Origin: an uncultured Eubacteriales bacterium
GTDB lineage: Bacteria > Bacillota > Clostridia > Oscillospirales > Acutalibacteraceae
Length of the DNA stretch: 64,000 bases
Assembly: GCA_948537335.1 (NCBI GenBank)
Contig: CAOUJG010000003.1
Span: 32,856-96,855, forward strand
Reading direction: 5' to 3'
The notes under the pieces are model-generated. The model made no database searches and was not told the DNA's origin. It was given only the letters and a program-made list of their open reading frames with translations. The position numbers and the translations under genes are program-made. This document shows, in pieces, positions 10,437 to 19,505 of this stretch. Position 1 is the stretch's first letter. Every line of letters begins with the position of its first letter.

Positions 10437-10521
10437 TGTCTCTGTTCCTCCTTGTGTTAATTTTTCTCAATCCTTTATTTCCTTTGCAAAAACTGTTAGT
10501 TTGTGCCATAAAGTTAATCAT
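10426..10521 (-). CDS. Possible 31-codon leader ORF overlapping the MBG gene start
   Basis: An ATG at 10521, preceded by AGGAG at 11 bases, opens a 31-codon reading frame (begins MINFMAQTNSF) that ends in TAG at 10426-10428, ten bases inside the giant gene. Its 3' part covers that gene's ribosome binding site. The product is basic and unlike anything I recognise. It could be a translational-control leader or simply chance. Confidence 0.25.
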   Translation of the reverse strand: MINFMAQTNSFCKGNKGLRKINTRRNRDNVQ

Positions 10522-10562
10522 AAATCTTTACACTCCTGTTCATTTTAGTCTGCATATTTTGA

Positions 10563-10591
10563 ATTTTATCATATTTTTTAATTGTTCGCAA
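10563..10591 (-). promoter_or_regulatory. Promoter of the giant MBG gene
   Basis: On the minus strand, TTGCGA (10591-10586) and TAAAAT (10568-10563) are separated by 17 bases. This gives an untranslated leader of about 120 bases. The rest of the 10437-10777 gap is AT-rich, with only the leader ORF noted separately. Confidence 0.6.
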
Positions 10592-10764
10592 TGTGTTTTT
10601 TATTAGAATTTCCCAATTATTTTTTATGTAAAATTCCAGTAACTTTCGTCAAATAGACAAGCCAAAAATTGTATTTTTTTAATATCGCCCTTTATTTTTG
10701 CAAAATTATACATTTTTAGATTAAAATTTTGTAATTACTGCAAAATAATATAAATTTCGAAACA

Positions 10765-10808
10765 AAAACAAAAAATTATGGAAGCCAGCAAACTTCGCTA
10801 GCTTCCAT
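10765..10808 (-). terminator. Terminator of the aro operon
   Basis: ATGGAAGC (10778-10785) pairs with GCTTCCAT (10801-10808), and the stem extends inward by further pairs to a 7-base loop. On the minus strand this about 12-bp stem is followed by a T-rich tract (plus 10765-10777). It is a strong intrinsic terminator about 30 bases after the chorismate mutase stop codon. Confidence 0.85.
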
Positions 10809-10835
10809 ATTGGTCACAATAAATAAATTTTTAAA

Positions 10836-11111
10836 TTAGTCTTCCTTCGCGCTATTTCGCACTTCTTGCTGAATCAATTTGCTTGTGTTTAAAATCTCCA
10901 AAAAAACTGGCAAAACATATTTATAGCTCTTGCCCGAATCAAGTTTCACCTTGCTTAAAATCGCTTGCTCACGGGATTCATCGTAAATCGGCAAACCGTT
11001 GTCCAACTTTATTTTCGCAATAATCCCCGAACATTCAAGCCTTTTCAAAATCAGAGTTAAAAGTTCATCGTCAATAGCGTCGATCTGGCGCCGAATTTCC
11101 GCTAAGTTCAT
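10836..11111 (-). CDS. aroQ: Chorismate mutase, AroQ type
   Basis: 91 residues, a stand-alone AroQ-fold mutase converting chorismate to prephenate, the branch to Phe and Tyr. The N-terminal helix (NLAEIRRQIDAIDDELL) and the SRE motif (residues 46-48) match the family. R7, R24, a lysine at 33 or 35, R47 and E48 align with the active-site residues of the E. coli P-protein. The start is ATG 11111: its ATGA overlaps the aroC stop codon and GAGG lies upstream, which argues against a longer reading that would add an unrelated Gly/Arg-rich leader. It is the last gene of the shikimate operon. Confidence 0.85.
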   Translation of the reverse strand: MNLAEIRRQIDAIDDELLTLILKRLECSGIIAKIKLDNGLPIYDESREQAILSKVKLDSGKSYKYVLPVFLEILNTSKLIQQEVRNSAKED

Positions 11112-12193
11112 AATAAATTCGCCTCTTTTAAAAAGTCCAAAATCGCGATGGCGGAGGCCGCCTCCACCGCAGGCACCGCCCTTGGCACTATGCACGGGTC
11201 GTGCCGGCCAGAAACCGAAATCTTCGCCGGCTGATTGGTCTGAACGTTCACGGTATCTTGCTGCTTCGCGATGGACGGCGTCGGCTTAACCGCGCACCGA
11301 AACACTATCGGCATGCCAGAAGAAATTCCGCCTAAAATGCCGCCATGGTTATTCGTTTTGGTGAACATTTTGTCGCCTCGCAGCACAAAAGCGTCGTTGT
11401 TTTGGCTACCAAACATCTGCGCAGCGGCAAAACCCGCGCCAAACTCGATGCCCTTAACCGCAGGAATCGCAAAAACCAGCGCCGAAAGCTTGCTCTCAAT
11501 TCTACCAAATATAGGATCCCCCAGCCCGGGCGGCACATTGTCCACAGCGCACTCAATAATCCCGCCAACGCTGTCTCCTTCGCTCTTAGCCTGCAAAATT
11601 TTCTGAACCATTTTCTCATTCGCCTCAGCATTAATCACAGGGAAAGCCTCTTGAGATAGCCTTCTTAAGAGCTCTGCCGAGATCTTTACCCCAAATCGGT
11701 CGTCAAAAACATCAAAGATAGAGTAAACGTGCGCACCGATGAGCACCCCCCGCCGCTCCAAAATCTGACGACAAATAGCTCCGCAAAAGGTCAATGCCGC
11801 AGTCAATCGGCCAGAAAGATGTCCTCCACCTCGAGTATCGTTAAAACCACGGTATTTTACATGCGCAGTATAGTCTGAGTGGCCCGGCCTAACTAGGTTT
11901 TTTAGATTTTCATAGCTCTTTGGTTCCGCATTTTCGTTCTCTATTATGCCGCAAATCGGCGCGCCCGTCGTGTAGCCATTCAGCACACCAGATATAACTT
12001 TCGGCCTGTCCGATTCCCTGCGCTCGGTTGCAGTATCGCTCATCCCCGGCACTCTGCGATGCATTTGCAGATTTACTTGCTCAAAATCAATTTTTTCACC
12101 CGCAGAAATACCGTCCAAAACCGCGCCAATAGCCGCACCATGGCTCTCTCCAAATATGGAAATCCCTATGCGGCCGCTATAAATCGAGGACAT
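11108..12193 (-). CDS. aroC: Chorismate synthase
   Basis: 361 residues. It catalyses the last shikimate step, EPSP to chorismate, using reduced FMN. The N-terminal GESHG motif carries a catalytic His (residue 18). RPGHSDYT (about 102-109) and a Gly-rich FMN-binding RGGGHLSGR segment follow. The length matches the family. The gene overlaps aroA by 17 bases and is coupled by ATGA to the following mutase gene. Confidence 0.96.
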   Translation of the reverse strand: MSSIYSGRIGISIFGESHGAAIGAVLDGISAGEKIDFEQVNLQMHRRVPGMSDTATERRESDRPKVISGVLNGYTTGAPICGIIENENAEPKSYENLKNLVRPGHSDYTAHVKYRGFNDTRGGGHLSGRLTAALTFCGAICRQILERRGVLIGAHVYSIFDVFDDRFGVKISAELLRRLSQEAFPVINAEANEKMVQKILQAKSEGDSVGGIIECAVDNVPPGLGDPIFGRIESKLSALVFAIPAVKGIEFGAGFAAAQMFGSQNNDAFVLRGDKMFTKTNNHGGILGGISSGMPIVFRCAVKPTPSIAKQQDTVNVQTNQPAKISVSGRHDPCIVPRAVPAVEAASAIAILDFLKEANLL

Positions 12194-13445
12194 TCACGCA
12201 GCCCCCCAGCTTATTGTAATCTTCAAAAAACGACGGGTACGACTTGCTGATGCTCTCTGCGTCCGATATGCAGATCTTGTCTCTAGCCATAATCGCCGCA
12301 ATAGCGAACGCCATAACAATCCGATGGTCGCTAAACCCGTTTATTTTGGCGTTCTCAAAAAATTTTTGCCCATAAATCAAAAGGCCATCGTCCGTCTCCG
12401 TCACGTTCACGCCCAAGCCTTTTAGCCCGGCATAAAGCGACTTCAAGCGGTTACTTTCCTTAAACTTTAGCCGAGATGCCCCAAAAATCCGAGTCGAGCC
12501 TTCAGCGCAAGCCCCCAATATCGCTAAAACTGGCACCAAATCTGGAATCCGCTCTGCAAAAACATTGCCTCCCTCCAGCCTTTCGGGCGAAACCGTAACT
12601 TCATCATCGCCAAAGCTAACATTGGCGCCCATCCTGCTCAGCAAGTTAGCGATAATCCTGTCTCCCTGCAAAGAATTTGGATTTACGCCGCGCACCCTCA
12701 CAGGCTCCCCGATGGCTCCAGCCGCCAAAAAAAAGGCCGTCTGCGACCAGTCGCCCTCAACGGCATAGTTCCTCGCGCGATATCTCTGGTTCCCAGGAAT
12801 CCTAAACCCGCGCTCGGTCTTGGTCACCGTCACGCCAAAGTCCTCCATGGTCTTAGCCGTCATGTCGATGTATCCGCTGCTGCCACATGCCGTCGTTAGG
12901 ATAATCTCGCTGTCTCCCGGCAAAAGCGGCAATGCGAATAAAAGTCCCGAAACAAACTGAGAACTGATGTCCTGCGATATCAAAAATTTGCCCGGCATCA
13001 GCCTTCCGCTTACCGAAAACGGCAATACTCCGGCATATTTGCACTCTACTCCAAATTTAGGCAATATCTCCGAAAAAACACCCATCGGCCGCGACACCAA
13101 CGTGCTAGTCCCCTCAAACTTCGCAGATATCCCAAACGCGCAAACAATCGGAATCAAAAAGCGCAACGTAGATCCCGATTCACTGCAGTTTATAGTTATA
13201 TGATCCTTCAAAAATGCGGCCCGAGCGTCGATGATAAGCCGTCCCGAAACCAAATTAACAAAAGCCCCCAACGTTCTAGCGGCGTTGATCGTTGCCATGA
13301 CGTCGTTGGAGAGCTCCACAGGGTATATCTCGCAGACCCCTCGGCTAAGCAGCGCGCAAATTATCGCCCGGTGGGTGTAGCTCTTAGACGGCGGCGCAAC
13401 GATGGTTCCGGAAAGCTTTCGTGGAGTAATAAGTGCAGTGCTCAT
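12177..13445 (-). CDS. aroA: 3-phosphoshikimate 1-carboxyvinyltransferase (EPSP synthase)
   Basis: 422 residues. It transfers enolpyruvyl from PEP to shikimate 3-phosphate. The PPSKSYTHRA motif near residue 20 and SGSTLRFLIP near residue 95 bind phosphate and substrate. The FKESNRL and DHRIVMA segments near the C-terminus are also typical. I chose ATG 13445 because GGAGG sits 8 bases upstream, overlapping the end of aroB (Gly-Gly-stop). An ATG five codons further upstream lacks such a site. Confidence 0.95.
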   Translation of the reverse strand: MSTALITPRKLSGTIVAPPSKSYTHRAIICALLSRGVCEIYPVELSNDVMATINAARTLGAFVNLVSGRLIIDARAAFLKDHITINCSESGSTLRFLIPIVCAFGISAKFEGTSTLVSRPMGVFSEILPKFGVECKYAGVLPFSVSGRLMPGKFLISQDISSQFVSGLLFALPLLPGDSEIILTTACGSSGYIDMTAKTMEDFGVTVTKTERGFRIPGNQRYRARNYAVEGDWSQTAFFLAAGAIGEPVRVRGVNPNSLQGDRIIANLLSRMGANVSFGDDEVTVSPERLEGGNVFAERIPDLVPVLAILGACAEGSTRIFGASRLKFKESNRLKSLYAGLKGLGVNVTETDDGLLIYGQKFFENAKINGFSDHRIVMAFAIAAIMARDKICISDAESISKSYPSFFEDYNKLGGCVNVLDL

Positions 13446-13449
13446 CAAA

Positions 13450-14499
13450 CTAGCCTCCAATGTATTTTTTCAAATCGTCCTTCTTGATCCTCTTCACAAA
13501 GCCCGTTCCAATGGTCTTTATAAGGACTATATCAAAAAATTCTCCAGTAGCTTTTTTGTCAATCTTCGCAATTTCGGTCAACTTGTCCATATCGCAGTCA
13601 ATCTCGCATGGCAAGTTATATTTCCTCAGCACAGAGGTCAACTCCTCATATGTGCCGGACTTAGTAATCGCCAAATTTTCGCCAGAGCGCACAGTATAAG
13701 CCATCCCAATGGCCACCGCTTGGCCGTGAGTGTATTTGCTAAAATTATAAAACTTCTCTATAGCGTGCCCCAAAGTATGGCCAAAATTCAAGAGTTTACG
13801 CTCGCCCTGCTCCAGCTCGTCCCGCTCCACAAGCTCCTGCTTTATGCTTATGCACTCAAAAATCAGGTCCGTAAGGATATCTTCAAGTTCGCGATTTTTT
13901 ATCATATTAAAAAGCGACTCGCTCCTTATCAGGCCATATTTTATAGCCTCTGCCATCCCGTCCGACAAAGACTGCTTGGGCAAAGTCGACAAAGCGCCAA
14001 TGTCAATAAGCACAAGCTTTGGCTGATAAAACGTGCCAATAAGATTCTTGCCATGCGCCAAATTGACGCCGTTCTTGCCGCCAATAGCAGAATCGATCTG
14101 AGCCAAAAGCGTCGTCGGAATCTGCACCAAATCGATGCCCCTCATGTAAGTCGCCGCAACAAAGCCAGCGATATCCCCTACAATGCCGCCGCCAAGCGCT
14201 ATAATTAAATCCGAGCGCGTAAATTTGTTCTTAATCAAAAACGAGTATATCCGTTCTACCGACTGTAGCGTCTTGGAGGATTCCCCGTGCGTCAAGGTAA
14301 AAAAAAACACCTCAAAACCGCTCTCAATCAAAGAGTCGGTAATGTCGCCAGAATACAGCTCGTTCACTACATCGTCGGTAATTATCAAAATTTGTCTCGC
14401 AGATGAAATTTTTTTAATGTGATCGCCAGAAATCCGCATCAAATTCGTGTCTATTAGTATTTCGTAAGGAGAGTTCGTTTTAAAGTTAATTTTTTTCAC
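13450..14499 (-). CDS. aroB: 3-dehydroquinate synthase
   Basis: About 349 residues. It makes 3-dehydroquinate from DAHP, using NAD and a divalent metal. The GGGIVGDIAGFVAATYMRG motif, the DSAIGGKNGVN loop, the catalytic EAIKYG segment and the metal ligands in NFGHTLGHAIE are all present. Start chosen: GTG 14499 with GGGTG 6 bases upstream. The longest open frame would begin inside the probable -35 box. aroB is first in the operon aroB-aroA-aroC-aroQ. No DAHP synthase, aroD, aroE or aroK lies in the window. Confidence 0.94.
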   Translation of the reverse strand: MKKINFKTNSPYEILIDTNLMRISGDHIKKISSARQILIITDDVVNELYSGDITDSLIESGFEVFFFTLTHGESSKTLQSVERIYSFLIKNKFTRSDLIIALGGGIVGDIAGFVAATYMRGIDLVQIPTTLLAQIDSAIGGKNGVNLAHGKNLIGTFYQPKLVLIDIGALSTLPKQSLSDGMAEAIKYGLIRSESLFNMIKNRELEDILTDLIFECISIKQELVERDELEQGERKLLNFGHTLGHAIEKFYNFSKYTHGQAVAIGMAYTVRSGENLAITKSGTYEELTSVLRKYNLPCEIDCDMDKLTEIAKIDKKATGEFFDIVLIKTIGTGFVKRIKKDDLKKYIGG

Positions 14500-14527
14500 A
14501 TTTTTCACCCACATCATTAATTTTATG

Positions 14528-14560
14528 CTAAAATTATTATTTTTTATCAAAATCGTCAAA
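14528..14560 (-). promoter_or_regulatory. Promoter of the aro operon
   Basis: On the minus strand, TTGACG is followed after 17 bases by TAATTT, just upstream of the aroB start region. The -10 is imperfect. The -35 overlaps the start of the longest aroB reading frame, which supports the shorter start. Confidence 0.5.
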
Positions 14561-14684
14561 AATAAACAAAATGAGCCAAATACTTAGTTAAAAATTATTA
14601 TATCACCATGTTGCAACAAAAACAAGTCCCATGTTTTATGCGGTTTTTCAAATCGCCTCTTTGTGCAATCAACATCCACAATCG

Positions 14685-14724
14685 CTTAACTAAAAAAGGC
14701 CACGATTGTTCCTTCGTGACCTTT
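14685..14724 (-). terminator. Terminator of the rnj-ftsH operon
   Basis: AAAGGCCACGA (14695-14705) pairs with TCGTGACCTTT (14714-14724), with one G-T pair and a loop of about 8 bases. A T-rich tail follows on the minus strand. It lies about 30 bases after the ftsH stop codon. Confidence 0.85.
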
Positions 14725-14753
14725 TGTTTGGCTTATTGCCATACGTAAAATTC

Positions 14754-16625
14754 TTAATCTTCAGTCAACGGTTCAGAATCGTCGGCTTTCATTATCTGGC
14801 TAAATTCATCCTCGCCCATTTTTTCTTTCACAAACAACGTCTTGGCGACCTTATGAAGCTTCTCAACGTTTTCTTTTAATATCCTCTCGGCCTCATTATA
14901 GCAGTCAGATATAATTTTCTTGACCTCTGCGTCAATCTCCGCCGCGATCTTTTCGGAATAATTCTTAACCTGGCCCATATCCCTTCCGATAAAAACTTCC
15001 TCCTTGTCGGAATTATAGGCAATCGGGCCCAAAGTCGCGCTCATGCCGTACTTTGTCACCATAGAATTCGCAACCTTCGTCGCACGCTTTATGTCGCTAG
15101 AAGCGCCAGTCGAGATGTCCCCAATGATCAAATCCTCCGCGATCCGGCCGCCAAGGCAAACCTGAATGTCCTCCCTCATCTCTGAGCGGGACCTATAAGA
15201 GCGGTCCTCCGAAGGCAGCGATAAAGTGTAGCCACCAGCTGTGCCGCGCGGGATAATCGAAATTTGATGCACCGGATCCTGCGTCTTGCAAAAGTAGGTA
15301 ACAACAGCATGCCCGGCCTCGTGATAAGCCGTGAGCGTCTTCTCCTTGTCCGTCATCACGCGAGACTTCTTCTCAGTTCCCACCACAACTTTGATGGTAG
15401 CTTCCTCGATTTCTTCCATGGTGATAGCCTTCAAATTCTTCCGAGCCGAAAGCAAAGCCGCCTCGTTCAAGAGGTTTTCAAGGTCCGCCCCAGTAAACCC
15501 CGCCGTAGACTTAGCAATCGTGTTCAAAACAACGTCCGGCGCCAAAGGCTTGCCCTTCGCGTGCACCTTTAAGATGTCTTCCCGGCCCTTTATGTCCGGA
15601 TATCCAACCAAAACCTGCCGGTCAAACCTTCCTGGCCGCATCAAAGCGGGGTCCAAAACGTCCGGCCGGTTGGTCGCTGCGATCATAATGACTCCCTCGT
15701 TTGCGCCAAATCCGTCCATCTCAACCAGCAGCTGATTTAAAGTCTGCTCGCGTTCGTCGTGCCCACCACCGAGACCTGCTCCACGTTGACGGCCCACCGC
15801 GTCTATCTCGTCTATAAAAACTATGCAAGGCGAATTTTTCTTTGCCTGATCAAAAAGGTCCCGAACTCGCGAAGCTCCGACACCAACGAACATCTCAACA
15901 AAGTCTGAACCAGAAATCGAAAAGAAAGGTACCCCAGCCTCCCCCGCAACAGCGCGGGCCAAAAGCGTTTTGCCCGTTCCAGGAGGCCCAATCAACAGCA
16001 CGCCCTTAGGAATCCTCGCCCCCAAGTCGTTATACTTGGCAGGATTTTTCAAAAACTCAACCAATTCCGCCAACTCTTCTTTTTCCTCGTCGGCCCCGGC
16101 CACGTCCTCAAACGTGGTCTTTCTCTTTTCATCGTTCATGTTTTTGATCTTCGCCTTGCCAAACGTCATCGAGCGGCCGCCTTCGCCCAAGCCCGACATC
16201 ATGCGGCGCATCACAAACCACCAAACAAAGCCAAGACCCACAAAAGTAAGCAAGTTCAGCAAAATGCTGCTCCACCAAGAGTTCTCACTCGCGCGGATCA
16301 AGTTCTGCTTCATCTGGGCGTCGGGGTTGTTGCTGTTGTACTCCTCAACAAAGGGCTTAATGTCCTCCCTCATCCACAGCACATTCGGCGCCGTGTACTC
16401 AATCTCCTTATTGTCCTCTTTGAGCTTCAGCTTCATCTCGCCGGTGCCAAGGTTCATGCTGTATTCGGCAACCTTCTGGTCCTTAAAGTACCTGACAATG
16501 TCGGAGTAAACCTCAGCCCTCTGCGGCCGAGAGCCAAACAAAGTCAAAATGAAGATGATGATCAGTATCGGCACGCCGATATAAAACAGCATATTTCTAA
16601 GCATTTTTTTGTTTTCCAATTGCAA
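14754..16625 (-). CDS. ftsH: ATP-dependent zinc metalloprotease FtsH
   Basis: 623 residues. A membrane-anchored AAA+ protease that degrades misfolded and regulatory proteins. Helices lie at about 10-30 and 115-140, flanking an extracytoplasmic domain. The AAA module has Walker A GPPGTGKT, Walker B IVFIDEID, the pore loop FVGVGA and an arginine-finger region RPGRFDRQ. The protease domain has zinc motif HEAGH. Start is TTG 16625 with AAGGAG 6 bases upstream. An internal ATG at 16604 has no good site. It is last in the operon after tilS, an order common in Firmicutes. Confidence 0.96.
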   Translation of the reverse strand: MQLENKKMLRNMLFYIGVPILIIIFILTLFGSRPQRAEVYSDIVRYFKDQKVAEYSMNLGTGEMKLKLKEDNKEIEYTAPNVLWMREDIKPFVEEYNSNNPDAQMKQNLIRASENSWWSSILLNLLTFVGLGFVWWFVMRRMMSGLGEGGRSMTFGKAKIKNMNDEKRKTTFEDVAGADEEKEELAELVEFLKNPAKYNDLGARIPKGVLLIGPPGTGKTLLARAVAGEAGVPFFSISGSDFVEMFVGVGASRVRDLFDQAKKNSPCIVFIDEIDAVGRQRGAGLGGGHDEREQTLNQLLVEMDGFGANEGVIMIAATNRPDVLDPALMRPGRFDRQVLVGYPDIKGREDILKVHAKGKPLAPDVVLNTIAKSTAGFTGADLENLLNEAALLSARKNLKAITMEEIEEATIKVVVGTEKKSRVMTDKEKTLTAYHEAGHAVVTYFCKTQDPVHQISIIPRGTAGGYTLSLPSEDRSYRSRSEMREDIQVCLGGRIAEDLIIGDISTGASSDIKRATKVANSMVTKYGMSATLGPIAYNSDKEEVFIGRDMGQVKNYSEKIAAEIDAEVKKIISDCYNEAERILKENVEKLHKVAKTLFVKEKMGEDEFSQIMKADDSEPLTED

Positions 16626-16643
16626 CCCGCTCTCCTTTTTTTA

Positions 16644-16672
16644 TATATAAATACCGTTAAATTTCCCGTTAA
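16644..16672 (-). promoter_or_regulatory. Possible internal promoter of ftsH with repeated TTAACGG
   Basis: In the tilS-ftsH gap, minus-strand TTAACG (16672-16667) and TATATA (16649-16644) are 17 bases apart. The heptamer TTAACGG occurs twice, 12 bases from start to start (16672-16666 and 16660-16654). It could be an operator inside a promoter. This is a weak match. Confidence 0.35.
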
Positions 16673-16714
16673 TACTGCGCTTCTGAGGACTCAGCTTCAA
16701 AATTTTTCGCCAAA

Positions 16715-18106
16715 TTATTCTTTATCAGCAAAATAAATAATCGCCACTTTTTGCGTGTCATCGGTAACTTTAGCGCTTTCAGCAATTCCCACTCCGTCGA
16801 TCCACAGCACCTCGTTACCGTTCGCCACTAGCATCAGAACGTGGTCTCGCTCACTTTGCAGAATTTTAAGTTCGTTAAATAGCTTTTTTACGGTTTTAGT
16901 GACCCCTCTGCCCGCCTGGCAAAAGCGATCTCCAGCTCTTCGTGTCCTAAAAACTGCGTCCTTACTTATTTTATCATAATCCAGCGTACAAAAAAACGGC
17001 AATTCATCGGTCTTACCAAATTTCTCAAAGTCCCCTCTGCTCAACACCTTTATTATGAACTTTTTTGAATTTTCTGTCAAGAGATCCCCCTCTTTAAAAG
17101 GGATCACCATATCATTTTGTGGAGCGTCCGGCTTTTTTTCATTTTTTTTGACGGTCAATCGGTTATCCTTCACACAAACCGTTATTCCCCGCGGCAAATT
17201 CACTGCCCCACGGTTAGCCTTTATCAGAGCCAAAATCAAATCCACGTGCTGAGCCGTAACATTCGCCTTTAAAAATTCAAAAACAGCTAAACGTATAAAC
17301 CTAGATAAAATCGGCAACGGCTGAGTTTTAACCTTGTTTAACGCGTATACCCCGGGCGAAACCCAACTTTCGCTCAAGATTTGAGCCGCAACTGCATTCA
17401 GATATTCTTCATCTGCCTTTAGCAAAGCAAGCGTCCGAGCCACTATGAACTCAAATTCCGGGTTGATTTGCTTTAAAACATGCACCACATCTAGCCGGAT
17501 CTTGTTTCTGGTGTAACCTCGATCTAAATTCGTGCTGTCGGTAGCATAGTCAACGCCGCTCTCCTCGCAGTACGCCTGCGTTTCGGCTCTCTTCAAAAAA
17601 ATCAAGGGCCTTATAATGTTCTCTCTCTTCGGAGCAATTCCGCAAAGTCCGCTGAGGCCTGTTCCTCTGGCCAAGTTGATCATCATAGTCTCTATGCTGT
17701 CCGACAATGTGTGCGCCGTCGCAATTCTGCCATTATGCTTACTCGCTAAATCATGAAAAAACCGATATCGCAGCACTCTTGCGCATTCCTCAACGCTTTG
17801 GCCCATATCTTCTGAGGCTTTCATCACGTCCACCCGCAAAACCTCAAGCTTTATAGCGTTTTTTTGGCAATAATTCTTAACAAAATCCTCATCCCGATCG
17901 GATTCAGCCCCGCGTAGACAATGATTAACATGAGCCACAATGATATTCAGCTTGGTCCTAAAGTTCTTCTTAAAAAAGCTCAAAAGCGCCATAGAATCGG
18001 CCCCGCCAGAGACTCCGATAATCACGGTCTCAGCGTTCTCCAGCATTCCATACTTAAAAATCGCCTCGTTAATTTTTGCCTCAATGCGGCTAACTTCAGA
18101 ATTCAA
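16715..18106 (-). CDS. tilS: tRNA(Ile)-lysidine synthetase
   Basis: 463 residues. It ligates lysine to C34 of the tRNA-Ile with CAU anticodon so that it reads AUA. The ATP-pyrophosphatase P-loop SGGADS lies near residue 32. HVNHCLRG, the TAHTLSDSIET segment (close to the usual AHHxDDxxET) and the C-terminal substrate-binding domain follow. Start is TTG 18106: an AAGGAGG site within the dnaB 3' end lies 9 bases upstream, and the gene overlaps dnaB by 11 bases. A longer reading would add an Arg-rich leader unlike the family. Its probable substrate tRNA is at 36006-36082. Confidence 0.94.
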   Translation of the reverse strand: MNSEVSRIEAKINEAIFKYGMLENAETVIIGVSGGADSMALLSFFKKNFRTKLNIIVAHVNHCLRGAESDRDEDFVKNYCQKNAIKLEVLRVDVMKASEDMGQSVEECARVLRYRFFHDLASKHNGRIATAHTLSDSIETMMINLARGTGLSGLCGIAPKRENIIRPLIFLKRAETQAYCEESGVDYATDSTNLDRGYTRNKIRLDVVHVLKQINPEFEFIVARTLALLKADEEYLNAVAAQILSESWVSPGVYALNKVKTQPLPILSRFIRLAVFEFLKANVTAQHVDLILALIKANRGAVNLPRGITVCVKDNRLTVKKNEKKPDAPQNDMVIPFKEGDLLTENSKKFIIKVLSRGDFEKFGKTDELPFFCTLDYDKISKDAVFRTRRAGDRFCQAGRGVTKTVKKLFNELKILQSERDHVLMLVANGNEVLWIDGVGIAESAKVTDDTQKVAIIYFADKE

Positions 18107-19466
18107 GCCGTTTTGCCTCCTTAGCCGTAAACCGCATAAACTCTCCCTGCCAGTGCAGCGGCACCGAACGCGTTTCACCATGCCTGTTCTTCGCAATTAT
18201 GCACTCGCCGCTGTTTCTGTCGGCGTCCTCGTCAACGTTATTGCCGTCCTTATAGTAGTCGTTGCGGTAGAGAAACAGCACAATATCGGCGTCCTGCTCG
18301 ATAGAACCAGAATCGCGTAAGTCCGAAAGCAATGGCCGATGGTCCGTGCGCTGCTCGCTGGCACGAGACAACTGCGACAACGTAACGACCGGCACATTGA
18401 TTTCCTTCGCCATAATTTTGAGGCTCCTCGTAATCACAGAAACCTCCTGAACCCGGTTCTCAATCCTCTTTCCGCCAGACATCAGCTGCAGATAGTCCAC
18501 CACAACCAAGTCGACATTCTTTAAGCGCCGCAGTTTTGCCTTCATTTCCGATACCGTAATCCCGGGCGTGTCGTCAAAGTAAATCTCCGAGCGCGACAAA
18601 ATGTCACCCGCCTCTATAAGCCGGATCCATTCGTCGTCGACCAACTTGCCCGTGCGCAGCTTCATCCCAGCAACCATAGCCTCTGTGGAAAGCAACCTAG
18701 AGGTAAGCTGCTCCTTCGTCATTTCAAGCGAGAAAAATGCAACCCTCTTTTTTTCTTTAACCGCAATATGGCGCGCAATATTCAGCGCAAAGCTAGTTTT
18801 ACCCATTCCAGGCCGAGCCGCCAACAAAATCAGGTCCGACCGATTAAGGCCGCTTATAGTCTCGTCCAGATCCTTAATCCCCGTCGGCACGCCCTGATAC
18901 AGCTGGTTCTCATCCGAATTCAGCCTATCCAGCCTGTCAAAAGTCTCGATAATCGTCTCGTTAATCCTCTGCAACCCTTGCATATTCTTGCCTTGGCGGA
19001 TATCAAAAATCTTTTGCTCGGCCGAATCCAGCAAGGTAGCGGCATCCCCAGCACCAGAAGAAGCGTCCTCAATTATGTCCCTCGCCGTAGTGATGAGCGT
19101 GCGCACGTCATAATTGTCCCGAACAATGTAGGCATATGTACTCGCGTTTTTAATCGACGGCACAATTTGGGCCAACTGCAACAAATAAGTCTTCGCATTC
19201 GCCTCGTCAAAATCGCCGTCCTTCTTTAAGTTATCAAGCACAGTGACAAAGTCGATGGGCCGCCCAAGTGTGAACATCTCAAGCATCGTGGCATAAATCA
19301 GCTTATGATTTGCCAAATAAAAATAATCCGCCGTAGGCAAAATCTCTATGATTCTGTCCAGACACTGCGAGTCTAGCAATATAGCGCCCAAAACCGACTG
19401 CTCTGCCTCTGCACTAAACGGCAACTTTAAGCCATCGTACCCAGAAGTAACTTTTATCTCATCCAT
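18096..19466 (-). CDS. dnaB: Replicative DNA helicase DnaB
   Basis: 456 residues. The hexameric helicase that unwinds DNA at the fork. The N-terminal primase-interacting domain (AEQSVLGAILLD) is followed by a RecA-like core with Walker A ARPGMGKTSFA, FFSLEM, Walker B LVVVDYLQLM and the SQLSR...DLRDSGSIEQDAD segment. No intein is inserted. The start at ATG 19466 has a purine-rich AAGGGGG upstream, whereas an ATG eight codons earlier has none. It lies between rplI and tilS. Confidence 0.96.
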   Translation of the reverse strand: MDEIKVTSGYDGLKLPFSAEAEQSVLGAILLDSQCLDRIIEILPTADYFYLANHKLIYATMLEMFTLGRPIDFVTVLDNLKKDGDFDEANAKTYLLQLAQIVPSIKNASTYAYIVRDNYDVRTLITTARDIIEDASSGAGDAATLLDSAEQKIFDIRQGKNMQGLQRINETIIETFDRLDRLNSDENQLYQGVPTGIKDLDETISGLNRSDLILLAARPGMGKTSFALNIARHIAVKEKKRVAFFSLEMTKEQLTSRLLSTEAMVAGMKLRTGKLVDDEWIRLIEAGDILSRSEIYFDDTPGITVSEMKAKLRRLKNVDLVVVDYLQLMSGGKRIENRVQEVSVITRSLKIMAKEINVPVVTLSQLSRASEQRTDHRPLLSDLRDSGSIEQDADIVLFLYRNDYYKDGNNVDEDADRNSGECIIAKNRHGETRSVPLHWQGEFMRFTAKEAKRLEF

Positions 19467-19505
19467 GTCGTCCTGCCCCCTTGCGGCCATTTTTAAGCGA
19501 ATCGC

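Noticed and set aside
10836..11195. Longer start for the chorismate mutase (28 extra residues)
   Set aside because: The extra part is a Gly/Arg-rich shadow of aroC. The ATGA overlap and GAGG site support ATG 11111.
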